The notes beneath the pieces are model-generated. The model searched no databases. It was not told the origin of the DNA and was given only the letters and a program-made list of their open reading frames with translations. Shown here piece by piece: positions 53,501 through 60,122 of a stretch of DNA of 64,000 bases (position 1 is the stretch's first letter; each line of letters starts with the position of its first letter). Source of the stretch: Streptomyces purpureus (GTDB lineage: Bacteria; Actinomycetota; Actinomycetes; Streptomycetales; Streptomycetaceae); contig NZ_BMQQ01000007.1 in assembly GCF_014648195.1 (NCBI RefSeq), positions 1 through 64,000 on the forward strand, read 5' to 3'. Position numbers and translations under genes: made by a program.

Positions 53501-55153
53501 CTCGGCGGCCCGGGCCACCCGGTCGCCCCGGGCCAGCAGCACGCGCTCCTCGTCCGGGCCGAGCAGGGTCAGCTCCCGCAGCGGCGCGTCGGGCCGGGCG
53601 ACGAACCCCTCCACGACGTGCCGGAAGCGCTCGCCCATGGCCCGTACGGTCGACTCGTCGAAGAGGTGGGAGTCGTACTCCAGCATGCCGTGCAGCCCGT
53701 CCGGGTCCCGGTCGAAGACCAGCGACAGGTCGTACTTGGCGCCATGGCCGCCGCCGCGCTCGATCCGCAGCTCCGTCCCCTCGTGCCGCAGCCGGCCCGA
53801 ACCGGTCTGCGTCAGTACCAGCATGGTCTGCACGAGCGGGGTGTAGCTGCTGCTGCGCCGGGGCTGGAGGCGCTCGACGACCTTGTCGAAGGGGGCCCAC
53901 TTGTGGCGCAGGGCGTCGGTGACCTCCTCGCGCGCCAGGCGCAGCACGTCCCGGACCGTCATCCGGTCGTCGATCTCCTGCTGGAGGACGACCAGGTTGA
54001 CGAAGTAGCCGACGAGGTCCTGGGTCTGCGGGTCGTCCCGCAGGGAGACCGGGCTGCCGATCAGGACGCGGCGCCGTCCGGTGTGGCGGGCGAGGAAGAC
54101 AGCGTACGCGGCGAACAGCGCCATGAAGAGGGTGACGTCCTCCTCGGCGGCGAGCTCCTCGAACGCGTCGGCGAGACCGGCCGGGAGGCTGAAGGTGACG
54201 GTGGAGCCCTCGTGGCGCTGGACGGCGGGCCGCGGCCGGTCCGTCGGCAGGTCGAGGACGGGCAGTTCACCGGAGAGCTTGTCGGCCCAGTGGTCGAGCA
54301 GCTTCGCCAGGGCGGGCTCGGGCAGCCGCTCGCGGTACCAGTGCGCGAAGTCCGCGTACGTGGGCCGCTCCGGGGCGGCCTCCACGGGCAGGCCCTGACC
54401 GATCCGCTCGTAGGCGTCGAGGAGTTCCCGCACGAAGACACCTGCCGAGGCGGCGTCGGAGGCTATGTGGTGGATGTTGCAGATGAGGGTGGACTCGCCG
54501 TCCGGGCCGAGTGCGCAGACCACGGCGGTCAGCGGTCCGTGCTCCAGGTCGAGCCGGAGGTTGGCCACCTGGTGCAGGAGCGCGTCTCGTTCCTTGTCGT
54601 CGGCGTAGTGCCCGACCGCGAAGTGGAAGAGGGAGTCGTCCTCCGAGACGACCGCGAGAAGCTTTCCTTCCACCAACGAATACCGGGTCCGCAGGGCCTC
54701 CTGGCGCCGCAGCGTCCCGGAAACCGCTCCGCGTAATCGCTCAGGGTCGAGGGAAAAGGGCAGCCGTACGGAAAAGGGTCCGTTGTACGCGGCGGGGTTG
54801 GGCAGATATTGGTCGATGAGCCAGATGCCGTGCTGACCGTACGACGCCTCGGTGGCGCCGTCGGCGCGCGGCGCGGATCCGGCCCTCAGCTCCGGCGTTC
54901 CGGTGCCGGTGCGGCGGCGGTCGATGTGCTCCATGACCTTGGCGACCGTGTCCGACGTGCGCAGCAGCGCACCGGTGAGGTCCACTGCGAAAACGGCTTC
55001 GAGCACCGTGGCGAGCCGGTCGAGCCGGTCGAGCCGGTCCGTAGGGTCGGGCTCGGGGCATTTCTCGACAAAGGATTCGTCGGGGCGCAGTCCGGCGATT
55101 CCCATGGTCTGGCGGGTCAGATCGAGCAGGGCGGCTTCCAGCGGATTGTTCAC
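50528..55153 (-). CDS. tomB: NRPS: pseudo-carrier, C, A, PCP, reductase (PBD assembly and release)
   Basis: A 1541-aa megasynthase. Residues 1-80 resemble a carrier domain but without GGxS. The C domain spans about 100-530 (HHIASDA at 228-234). The A domain is about 560-1060 (TSGSTGTPKG near 703, MYGPSETHLAS, YRTGDLVRW, IKIRGYRVE), with a by-eye pocket code D-V-M-Y-T-V-M-L-A. The PCP is near 1085-1160 (FFALGGNSI). The reductase runs from about 1183 (LLTGATGFLG, GYTQSKW). It should load the alkylidene-proline, condense it with anthranilyl-PCP and release an aldehyde with NAD(P)H, which cyclises to the PBD imine. The GTG start at 55153 is 47 bp from the upstream NRPS gene; the longer open frame upstream is not NRPS-like. 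Confidence 0.92.
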   Translation of the reverse strand: MNNPLEAALLDLTRQTMGIAGLRPDESFVEKCPEPDPTDRLDRLDRLATVLEAVFAVDLTGALLRTSDTVAKVMEHIDRRRTGTGTPELRAGSAPRADGATEASYGQHGIWLIDQYLPNPAAYNGPFSVRLPFSLDPERLRGAVSGTLRRQEALRTRYSLVEGKLLAVVSEDDSLFHFAVGHYADDKERDALLHQVANLRLDLEHGPLTAVVCALGPDGESTLICNIHHIASDAASAGVFVRELLDAYERIGQGLPVEAAPERPTYADFAHWYRERLPEPALAKLLDHWADKLSGELPVLDLPTDRPRPAVQRHEGSTVTFSLPAGLADAFEELAAEEDVTLFMALFAAYAVFLARHTGRRRVLIGSPVSLRDDPQTQDLVGYFVNLVVLQQEIDDRMTVRDVLRLAREEVTDALRHKWAPFDKVVERLQPRRSSSYTPLVQTMLVLTQTGSGRLRHEGTELRIERGGGHGAKYDLSLVFDRDPDGLHGMLEYDSHLFDESTVRAMGERFRHVVEGFVARPDAPLRELTLLGPDEERVLLARGDRVARAAEAVPVTELFEARAAATPDAVALTHGAERLTYRELDERANQLAYVLRESGIGAGSRVGLFLPRSPGMITALLGILKSGAAYVPVDPSYPRERVSYVLADAGVSLVVTDSSVADQLPDGLDLFTLDRHTERIARAERTSPGRVKTPDDEIYVVHTSGSTGTPKGVVIDDRTVSNLVAAQHRCSPEGAQGVTLQYMTLSFDVSVMEILGTLCVGGQLALIPEELQKDLHALAGFVAERRITRMYLPYIALQQFASLAVASDLRFDALREITSVGEALVVSPQIREFFTRHPRARLVNMYGPSETHLASWHPLPGPPSSWPEAPAIGKPVDGVRLVVLGPHRELVPSGVPGELYIGGPVLSPGYHGRPEETERRFVPDPFGEASDLMYRTGDLVRWNAAGDLEYLGRIDHQIKIRGYRVEPTEIEAALDRLDGIEASAVAAVDFGPGDRRLVAVVEGARGEDDSGALRRELSAFLPDYMVPALLVPVDRIPTAPSGKIDRKALPGLIEARIGEARTRTPVVAQPPRPGVEQRIAAEWADVLKAPAVGRADDFFALGGNSIIATELVYRLRRVFDTDIPLRALFDNPTVAGMAARLRDGGASGPDLRPDLRADVTLPEEVRAAAGTPVPAAEAREILLTGATGFLGVYLLRELTALPGRTVHCLVRAGDEAAALERLRSTAARYGLVESVAWERVRAVGGDLSRERWGLPEPVYTALSGTVEVVYHAAAHINFVLPYASVKPTNVDGMRRVVEFVATTRPKQLHYMSTIAVFAPGEAREGAVLTEDVVPDAPEKLGIGYTQSKWVAERIAGEARRRGVPVTVYRIGRISGDSVTGACQADDFLWRQIKSFVELGSAPPAAELSTDLLPVDFVGRAVVALSQDPAAENRTLHLFHPEGSDFTPVHDAIRAEGHPLTVVPAEEWLARLEESASRPGGNALAAAVPLFREGALELGDDRYGNDATTRLLAGLGLTYPAIDEQAISRMIRYFRSTGELDR
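55013..55039 (-). repeat. Triple 9-bp tandem repeat in the NRPS pseudo-carrier domain
   Basis: GAGCCGGTC is repeated three times without error and encodes Asp-Arg-Leu three times (residues 39-47). It lies at the place where a working carrier domain would have its phosphopantetheine serine. It looks like a replication-slippage expansion. Confidence 0.85.
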
Positions 55154-55200
55154 CGGTTCCTCTGTCCTCCGAAAGGGTTTCACCAGCCGTGGGAGGCGGT

Positions 55201-57066
55201 TTACTGCGCCTGTGCGGTGGAATCCCGGCCGGCGCCGCGCGATTCCTCGACGAAACGGGTCAGTTTCTCCACGGTGCCGTGCCGGAAGACGTCCTCGGTG
55301 GCCACGTCCACCCCGAATATCTTCTGCAGTCGGGAGGCGAGCTGGACGAAGTGCAGAGAGTTTCCGCCGTGTCCCAGGAAGGAGTCGGTGGTGCTGAATT
55401 CGTCGACTCCGGAGATGTCCTTCCACGCCTGGAGGACCACCGACTCGAGCGGATTCTGCATGACGGTGTCACCTTTCGCTGAGGGGCCGGCCGGGGTGGC
55501 CGGGTCGGTGAGGGCGGTGCGGTCGACCTTGCCGTTCACATTGGTCGGCATTGCGTCGAGGTGCCGGAAGGCCGAGGGGACCATGTACGAGGGGAGCTGG
55601 GCGCCCAGGCGTGCGGCGAGGTCCTCCGGGTCGGCGGCCCGGCCGTCCGCCGTCGTGTAGAAGGCGGTGAGGGCCTTGCCGCCCAGGCCGTCGGGGAAGG
55701 CCTTGACGACCACGTCCCGGACGCTGTCCAGGGAGCGCAGGGCGAGGGCCACGGCGGTGGTCTCCACGCGGTAGCCGCGGATCTTGACCATGCTGTCGGA
55801 CCGGCCGACGACGACGATGTCACCTTCGGGGGTGGCGCGGGCCAGGTCGCCGGTGAGATAGCGCGGCAGGCCGTCCGGCGCGGTGACGAACTTCTCCGCC
55901 GTCAGCTCCGGCCGGTCCAGGTAGCCCAGGGCGAGCCCGGTGCCGCCGACGGCAAGCTGGCCGGTCGTGCCGGGGCCGCAGGGCCGCAGCTCGTCGTCGA
56001 GCACGTCGAGCGTTACGGTGGGCAGCGGCCGCCCGATGGGCACCCGGTCCGCCGCGCGTACGTCGTCGGCGGATCGGATCGGGTACACGGCCGTGATCGA
56101 GGAGTTCTCGGTGCAGCCGTAGCCGTTGTAGACCGTGGCGGGGGTGAGCTCCGCGGCCCTCTCCAGGTGCTCGGGGGAGGGGAAGTCGCCGCTGAGCAGG
56201 ATGATCCTGAGTCCGGCGAGGCTCTCGGGTTCGTTGTCCACGAGGACGTTGAAGAGCCCGCAGGGCAGGCAGAGCACGCTCACGCCGTGGCGTACGACGG
56301 CGTCGCGCAGCACCGGCAGGGACGGCAGCCCGGGCGGCATGACGACCAGCTTCGCGCCGTGCAGCAGCGCCAGCCAGATCTCGATGGTGGAGGCGGCGAA
56401 GGAGAACGCGGCGGACTGTACGAGGCAATCGTCGGCGCGGATGTCGAGCGCTCCGCTGTGCGGTCCGAGCCGGGCGAGTCCGCGGTGCGCGATCCGTACG
56501 CCCTTCGGCTCGCCGGTGGAGCCGGAGGTGAACAGGAGGAACGCCGTGCTCAGCGGCCCCGGCGCCGTGGGCGGGTCGGTGTCGTCGCGGTCCGCGCTCG
56601 CCTCGGCGAGCGCGCCCACGGCGAGGCGCGAGCCACGGACGGTATCGGGCAGCTGGTCGGTGTCGTCATGGACCACCGTGTGCAGCGACGATTCTTCGGC
56701 GATACGGGCGAGGAACGGGGCCGGATGCTCGGGGTTGAGCGGTACGACACAGCCGCCGGCCTTCAGTACGGCGAGGGCGACGGCGTACAGGTCCAGGGAC
56801 CGGGTCAGGTGGACCCCGACGGGGGTGCCGTCGCCCACTCCTGCCGCGCGCAGCCGGCGGGCCATGCGGTTCGCCCGCTGGTTCAACTGGGCGTAGGTGA
56901 GTGCCTCGTCGCCGAAGGCGAGGGCCGTTCTGTTTCCATGGGCGCGGACGATCCGCTCGAACTGAGCGGGTAATGTCAAGGAATCGTCGACGGCTATCGG
57001 TTCGAGTAAGGGTCCGGGTGAGCGGCCGGGTAAGGCGTCGGCTAACGGACTTGAATCCTTCTCCAT
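55201..57066 (-). CDS. tomA: NRPS: anthranilate adenylation domain and PCP
   Basis: A 621-aa loading module. A domain 20-510 with LLFTSGSTGEPKG near 180, NGYGCTENSS, YLTGDLAR and VKIRGYRVE. PCP 540-615 (FLGHGGNSLHF, Ser near 566). In the pocket, the residue that is Asp235 in amino-acid-activating domains is Ala (SFAASTIEI), as in domains that activate aryl acids. By-eye code A-A-I-C-L-S-G-S-I. It should activate an anthranilate or its hydroxylated/methoxylated form. ATG 57066 follows GAGGG; a TTG lies two codons earlier. A strong promoter lies 85-115 bp upstream. Confidence 0.92.
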   Translation of the reverse strand: MEKDSSPLADALPGRSPGPLLEPIAVDDSLTLPAQFERIVRAHGNRTALAFGDEALTYAQLNQRANRMARRLRAAGVGDGTPVGVHLTRSLDLYAVALAVLKAGGCVVPLNPEHPAPFLARIAEESSLHTVVHDDTDQLPDTVRGSRLAVGALAEASADRDDTDPPTAPGPLSTAFLLFTSGSTGEPKGVRIAHRGLARLGPHSGALDIRADDCLVQSAAFSFAASTIEIWLALLHGAKLVVMPPGLPSLPVLRDAVVRHGVSVLCLPCGLFNVLVDNEPESLAGLRIILLSGDFPSPEHLERAAELTPATVYNGYGCTENSSITAVYPIRSADDVRAADRVPIGRPLPTVTLDVLDDELRPCGPGTTGQLAVGGTGLALGYLDRPELTAEKFVTAPDGLPRYLTGDLARATPEGDIVVVGRSDSMVKIRGYRVETTAVALALRSLDSVRDVVVKAFPDGLGGKALTAFYTTADGRAADPEDLAARLGAQLPSYMVPSAFRHLDAMPTNVNGKVDRTALTDPATPAGPSAKGDTVMQNPLESVVLQAWKDISGVDEFSTTDSFLGHGGNSLHFVQLASRLQKIFGVDVATEDVFRHGTVEKLTRFVEESRGAGRDSTAQAQ

Positions 57067-57134
57067 GCGCAAGGTCCCTCTGGGTCGATTCAGCGCGGAT
57101 TCTGCGACGTCAGAAGCGGTTCCGATCGGGATGG

Positions 57135-57180
57135 TTGTCGTACAGAAATTACCCTAGGCATGAGGTAGTTGGAGTGTCAA
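57135..57180 (-). promoter_or_regulatory. Promoter and operator of the NRPS operon
   Basis: On the minus strand TTGACA (57180-57175), an 18-bp spacer and TAGGGT (57156-57151) form a near-consensus promoter. Two bases further, TTTCTGTACGACAA (57148-57135) has the spacing of the cluster operator with three mismatches. A near-copy of this element, TTGTCGAACAGAAA, lies at 57229-57242 in the same intergenic region. A further degenerate palindrome (TTCCGATCGGGA) is at 57120-57131. Confidence 0.6.
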
Positions 57181-57247
57181 CCCTGTTTGGAATAGGCCGG
57201 TGACGGTGTGTCAATTCAAACGAGATAGTTGTCGAACAGAAAGTAGT

Positions 57248-57299
57248 TTGACTTGATCACGAGCCTCCTTCCCTTATATGGTTGCCATTCGGCAATCAT
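57248..57299 (+). promoter_or_regulatory. Promoter with TTGCC-N4-GGCAA operator for the SRPBCC gene
   Basis: TTGACT/TTGATC (57248-57258) and TTATAT (57274-57279) are possible -35 and -10 boxes. TTGCCATTCGGCAA (57282-57295), flanked by further pairing bases out to 57278 and 57299 (8 of 9 pairs), follows immediately and would cover the transcription start. Confidence 0.6.
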
Positions 57300-57315
57300 T
57301 TGGAGAGGGGTCGGT

Positions 57316-57765
57316 ATGTGGGAGTACGAGCGCACCGAGGATGTGGAGGTCTCCAGGGCGGTCGTCTGGCCGTGGTACAGCCAGGTCGGGCTCTGGGCGC
57401 GGTGGGACGACGAGGTGCACGAGGTGGAGCTCGACGGACCGTTCGCCGAAGGGGTGGCGGGCCGGCTCACGCTGAAGGGGCAGGAGCCGGTGCCCTTCCG
57501 GCTCACCGATGTGGAGGAGGGGGTGTGCTTCACCACCCGCACCCCGGTCCCCGGTGCGGAGCTGCGCTTCGCCCACCGGCTGACGGACCTGCCCGGCGGC
57601 GGGACCCGCATCACCCATCAGGCGGCGATCGAGGGCCTGGGCGCCGCCGGGCTCGTTCCGGTGCTCGCCCCGTCCATCGAGGCCGGGCTGCCCATGGCGC
57701 TGCGGTCGCTGGCCCGTACGGTCGCCCATGAGGGCACCGCGGGATCGCCGGACGTGAAGGACTGA
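57316..57765 (+). CDS. SRPBCC (polyketide cyclase/START-like) protein
   Basis: A 149-aa helix-grip protein (YERTEDVEVSRAVVWPWYSQVGLWARWDDEV at the start, then VELDGPFAEGVAGRLTLKG, GTRITHQAAIEG and a long C-terminal helix). The pocket of this fold binds hydrophobic ligands. The gene is divergent from the NRPS operon and has its own operator, so it belongs to the cluster. Possible roles are ligand carriage, help in cyclisation or drug sequestration; none is shown by sequence. It has a GGAGAGGGG ribosome-binding site. Confidence 0.8.
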   Translation: MWEYERTEDVEVSRAVVWPWYSQVGLWARWDDEVHEVELDGPFAEGVAGRLTLKGQEPVPFRLTDVEEGVCFTTRTPVPGAELRFAHRLTDLPGGGTRITHQAAIEGLGAAGLVPVLAPSIEAGLPMALRSLARTVAHEGTAGSPDVKD

Positions 57766-57823
57766 GGCACCCGGCCGGCAGGCGACCGCCCCCCGGATGC
57801 CCGCCGGTGAACCGTGGATGACG

Positions 57824-57863
57824 AGGCCCGTTCACTTCCGCGACGGCGGCGGTGAACGGGCCT
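57824..57863. terminator. Bidirectional terminator between SRPBCC and MFS genes
   Basis: AGGCCCGTTCAC and GTGAACGGGCCT make a perfect 12-bp stem around a 16-base GC-rich loop, followed by GTTC. It sits in the 116-bp gap between convergent genes. Confidence 0.75.
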
Positions 57864-57881
57864 GTTCGGTCGGACCGGACC

Positions 57882-59087
57882 CTAGCGGACCGGCTCGCGG
57901 TCGGCGGCAGGCTCCCGCCCGGCCGGCTCATGCCGGTCGCCCGTGGCGGCGCGGCCGCCCCGGCCGAGCGCGGGCAGCAGGGACAGCAGCCCGGCCAGCG
58001 CCATCGCCGCGCCCACCCACAGCGGTGCGCGCAGCCCCATCTCGGCGCTGATCGCCAGCCCGGCCACCCAAGGCCCCAGCGCCACACCGACGTTGACCGC
58101 CGAGGCGTTCACCGTCGACACCATCGGCCCGTCGTCGGCCAGCCGCATGACCCGTACCCCGAGGGCGGGGTTGAGGGGGAGGCCGATGACTCCGAGCACC
58201 GCCACGGCCACGACGGTCGCGGGCTTGTTCTCCGCCACCAGTGCGAAGGCGGCGAGTACGGCGGTGAGTCCCGCAAGTCCGTACAGCAGCACGGGCATCA
58301 TGTACCGGTCGGCGAGCCGGCCGGTGACCATGTTGCCGGCGATGGTGCCGATGCCGAACAGCGCGAACAGCAGCGGGGTCGCCCCGGACGGGAAGCCGGT
58401 CAGCTCCTCGAAGATGGGGGCGAAGTAGCTGAAGGCCGCCACCACCGAGCCGATGACCAGGGCGTTGGTGCCGTACGCCGCCCACAGGGCGCGGTTGCGG
58501 AACGAGTCGAGCTCGCCGCGCAGGTTCACCTTCTGCGGTACGGGCGAGTCGGGCACGCGCGCCCACACCAGCAGTGCGCAGAGCGCCGCGAGCGCGGCCA
58601 GGCCGTAGAAGCTGGCGCGCCAGCCGAAGTGCTGGTCGACGAAGGCCGCGACGGGAAGCCCGACGACCTGCGCCACCATCATGCCGCTCATCAGCACGGA
58701 CAGGGCGCGGGCCCGCATGTCCGGGCCGACCAGGCGGGCGCTGACGGCGACGGCGATGCCGTAGAAGGCGGACGCGGCGAGCGCGGTGACGACACGGGAG
58801 ACGACCAGCACCCAGTAGTCCTGGGCGACGGCGCCCAGCAACTGGCCGGCCACGAACACCAGAAGCAGGCCGATGAGGGCCTTCTTGCGGGACGCGCGCA
58901 GCAGCGCGACCGTGAGCAGCGGTCCGCCGACGACCATCGTCAGGGCGAAGGCGGAGACCAGATATCCGACGGACGACACGGAGACGCCGAAGGCCTCGGA
59001 GATGCTGGGCAGCAGTCCGGCGACCATGATCTCGGTGGTGTTGACACAGAAGACGCCGACGGCGAGGACGGCGATGGCTAAGGGCAT
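57882..59087 (-). CDS. MFS exporter, probable PBD efflux
   Basis: A 401-aa transporter with twelve predicted helices of the drug:proton antiporter family. MPLAIAVLAVGVFCVNTTEIMVAGLLPSISEAFGVSVSSVGYLVSAFAL at the start and GPLLTVALLRASRKKALIGLL (motif A region) resemble the AraJ/CmlR/PucK-like export group. ATG 59087 has GGAG upstream; the frame continues to a TTG inside an operator, which argues against a longer protein. It is divergent from the second MarR gene, with operators between them. It probably exports the product. Confidence 0.88.
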   Translation of the reverse strand: MPLAIAVLAVGVFCVNTTEIMVAGLLPSISEAFGVSVSSVGYLVSAFALTMVVGGPLLTVALLRASRKKALIGLLLVFVAGQLLGAVAQDYWVLVVSRVVTALAASAFYGIAVAVSARLVGPDMRARALSVLMSGMMVAQVVGLPVAAFVDQHFGWRASFYGLAALAALCALLVWARVPDSPVPQKVNLRGELDSFRNRALWAAYGTNALVIGSVVAAFSYFAPIFEELTGFPSGATPLLFALFGIGTIAGNMVTGRLADRYMMPVLLYGLAGLTAVLAAFALVAENKPATVVAVAVLGVIGLPLNPALGVRVMRLADDGPMVSTVNASAVNVGVALGPWVAGLAISAEMGLRAPLWVGAAMALAGLLSLLPALGRGGRAATGDRHEPAGREPAADREPVR

Positions 59088-59118
59088 GATGCTCCACCAG
59101 CGGGAAGGAGGGGTGTGG

Positions 59119-59132
59119 TTGCCGAGCGGCAA
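59119..59132. promoter_or_regulatory. TTGCC-N4-GGCAA operator in front of the MFS gene
   Basis: TTGCCGAGCGGCAA is a perfect half-site pair with a 4-bp centre, 32 bp upstream of the MFS start. It matches the half-sites of the element at 57282-57295. Confidence 0.6.
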
Positions 59133-59155
59133 ACGCTTTCAGGAGCGGCTCACGA

Positions 59156-59179
59156 TAGCATTGGTTTCCGATCGGAAAC
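59156..59179 (+). promoter_or_regulatory. TAGCAT -10 and perfect TTTCC-N4-GGAAA operator in the MFS/MarR interval
   Basis: TAGCAT (59156-59161) is followed after two bases by GTTTCCGATCGGAAAC (59164-59179), a perfect 16-bp palindrome. The layout copies that of the UvrA-like gene promoter. On the plus strand it faces the MarR gene at 59384. Confidence 0.7.
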
Positions 59180-59383
59180 GATTCTCCAGGCTCAGCCGCG
59201 CGTATGTTCGGTTTGGGTGAGAGGTCTGGTTTGTGGCGGCCTGGGAGTGAGTGGAAGCGTTGTTTCTTCTGGGCAACTGTTCGGTCGTGGTGATCTACCG
59301 CCGGGACGGGCCCGCACCCACTTAGGATGGGGGGTCTGAATCGCGACACCCATCTGCCCGCTCCGACCAGCGAAAGTGCCCTC

Positions 59384-59854
59384 ATGACGAGATCCGATGC
59401 CTCGCCGGACCTGCCGGGCGAGCCCAGTGAGCTGGAGAACGCGCTGTCGCACCTGCAGTGCGTCCTGGTCGCCCGCCGGACCCGCTCGAACCCGGAGGGC
59501 GTCACCTGGCAGCAGTACGACGTGCTCGAACTGCTCCGCATCCGGGGGGCGATGACCCCCTCGGTCCTGAGCGCCTCCCTCGGTGTGTCCCGGCAGACGA
59601 CCTCCAAGGCGCTGCGTGTCCTGAAGGACCTCGACCTGGTCGTCCAGGAGGCCATCGGCGAGGACCGCCGCGAGCTGACCACCTCCCTCACCCCGACCGG
59701 CTGGGCGTTCCTCGCCCGGGTTGCCCAGCAGCGCCGGGACAACGCTCGCATCGCCACCGCCGCCCTCAGCGCGGGCGAGCGCGCCATGTTCGTCGAGCTG
59801 TGCGAGAAGGTCGTCGCGGCCTTCGAGTCCGAGCTCGAACCGGTCGACTCCTGA
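59384..59854 (+). CDS. MarR family regulator, cluster paralogue 2
   Basis: A 156-aa winged-helix protein (VTWQQYDVLELLRIRGAMTPSVLSASLGVSRQTTSKALRVLKDLDLV, wing EDRRELTTSLTPTG). About half of its residues match the MarR at 34.4 kb when aligned by eye, and ATG 59384 gives the same N-terminal length. It is divergent from the MFS exporter, the classic arrangement for a drug-sensing MarR. A perfect operator palindrome lies in between. It probably controls the exporter and shares targets with its paralogue. Confidence 0.9.
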   Translation: MTRSDASPDLPGEPSELENALSHLQCVLVARRTRSNPEGVTWQQYDVLELLRIRGAMTPSVLSASLGVSRQTTSKALRVLKDLDLVVQEAIGEDRRELTTSLTPTGWAFLARVAQQRRDNARIATAALSAGERAMFVELCEKVVAAFESELEPVDS

Positions 59855-59936
59855 CGCTCCACCAAGGCGGAGGGCCGCATCGGCCCGCCCCTGCCTCGGT
59901 GATCACCCATGAAATCGGACGGTAGGATTTCCGGCG

Positions 59937-60014
59937 CTGTCCGGATGTAGCGCAGAGGCAGGCGCACCGGTCTCGCAGGCCGGGCACGCCGGTTCGAATC
60001 CGGCCGTCGGGCAG
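59937..60014 (+). tRNA. tRNA-like sequence A (CGC in anticodon position)
   Basis: Contains T8-A9, a GCGC/GCGC D stem with AGAGGCAG loop, an anticodon arm CCGGT/GCCGG with loop CTCGCAG, and a T arm GCCGG-TTCGAAT-CCGGC. The acceptor helix (59937-59947 with 60005-60014) pairs over ten base pairs with one bulged G instead of a plain seven. No CCA is encoded. It shares most of its D arm with two more copies nearby. It may be an unusual tRNA or a tRNA-derived RNA; amino-acid identity is unclear. Confidence 0.55.
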
Positions 60015-60020
60015 TGCACA

Positions 60021-60100
60021 CCGTGGCTCCGTAGCCCAGAGGCAGGCGCGCCGTCCTCGCAAGGACGGACACGCCGGTTCGAATCCGGTCGGGGCCACGG
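60021..60100 (+). tRNA. tRNA-like sequence B (CGC in anticodon position)
   Basis: Starts 6 bp after copy A. TAGCCCAGAGGCAGGCGC is nearly identical to the D arms of A and C. The T arm is GCCGG-TTCGAAT-CCGGT. The acceptor helix CCGTGGCTCCG/CGGGGCCACGG can pair over 11 bp. The anticodon arm is odd: CCGTCC pairs with GGACGG, leaving a six-base loop TCGCAA instead of seven. The D stem pairs poorly. Function uncertain. Confidence 0.55.
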
Positions 60101-60122
60101 ACCATTCGAACGGGGGGCAGGG

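Noticed and set aside
55154..55426. N-terminal extension of the large NRPS
   Set aside because: It overlaps the PCP coding region of the upstream NRPS in another frame and has no NRPS-like sequence.
59088..59132. N-terminal extension of the MFS protein to the TTG at 59132
   Set aside because: It runs into an operator palindrome. ATG 59087 has its own ribosome-binding site and begins the first transmembrane helix.
59937..60014. Ordinary tRNA-Ala(CGC)
   Set aside because: There is no G3-U70 pair, the acceptor helix is bulged and extended, and two close relatives nearby share the odd D arm.
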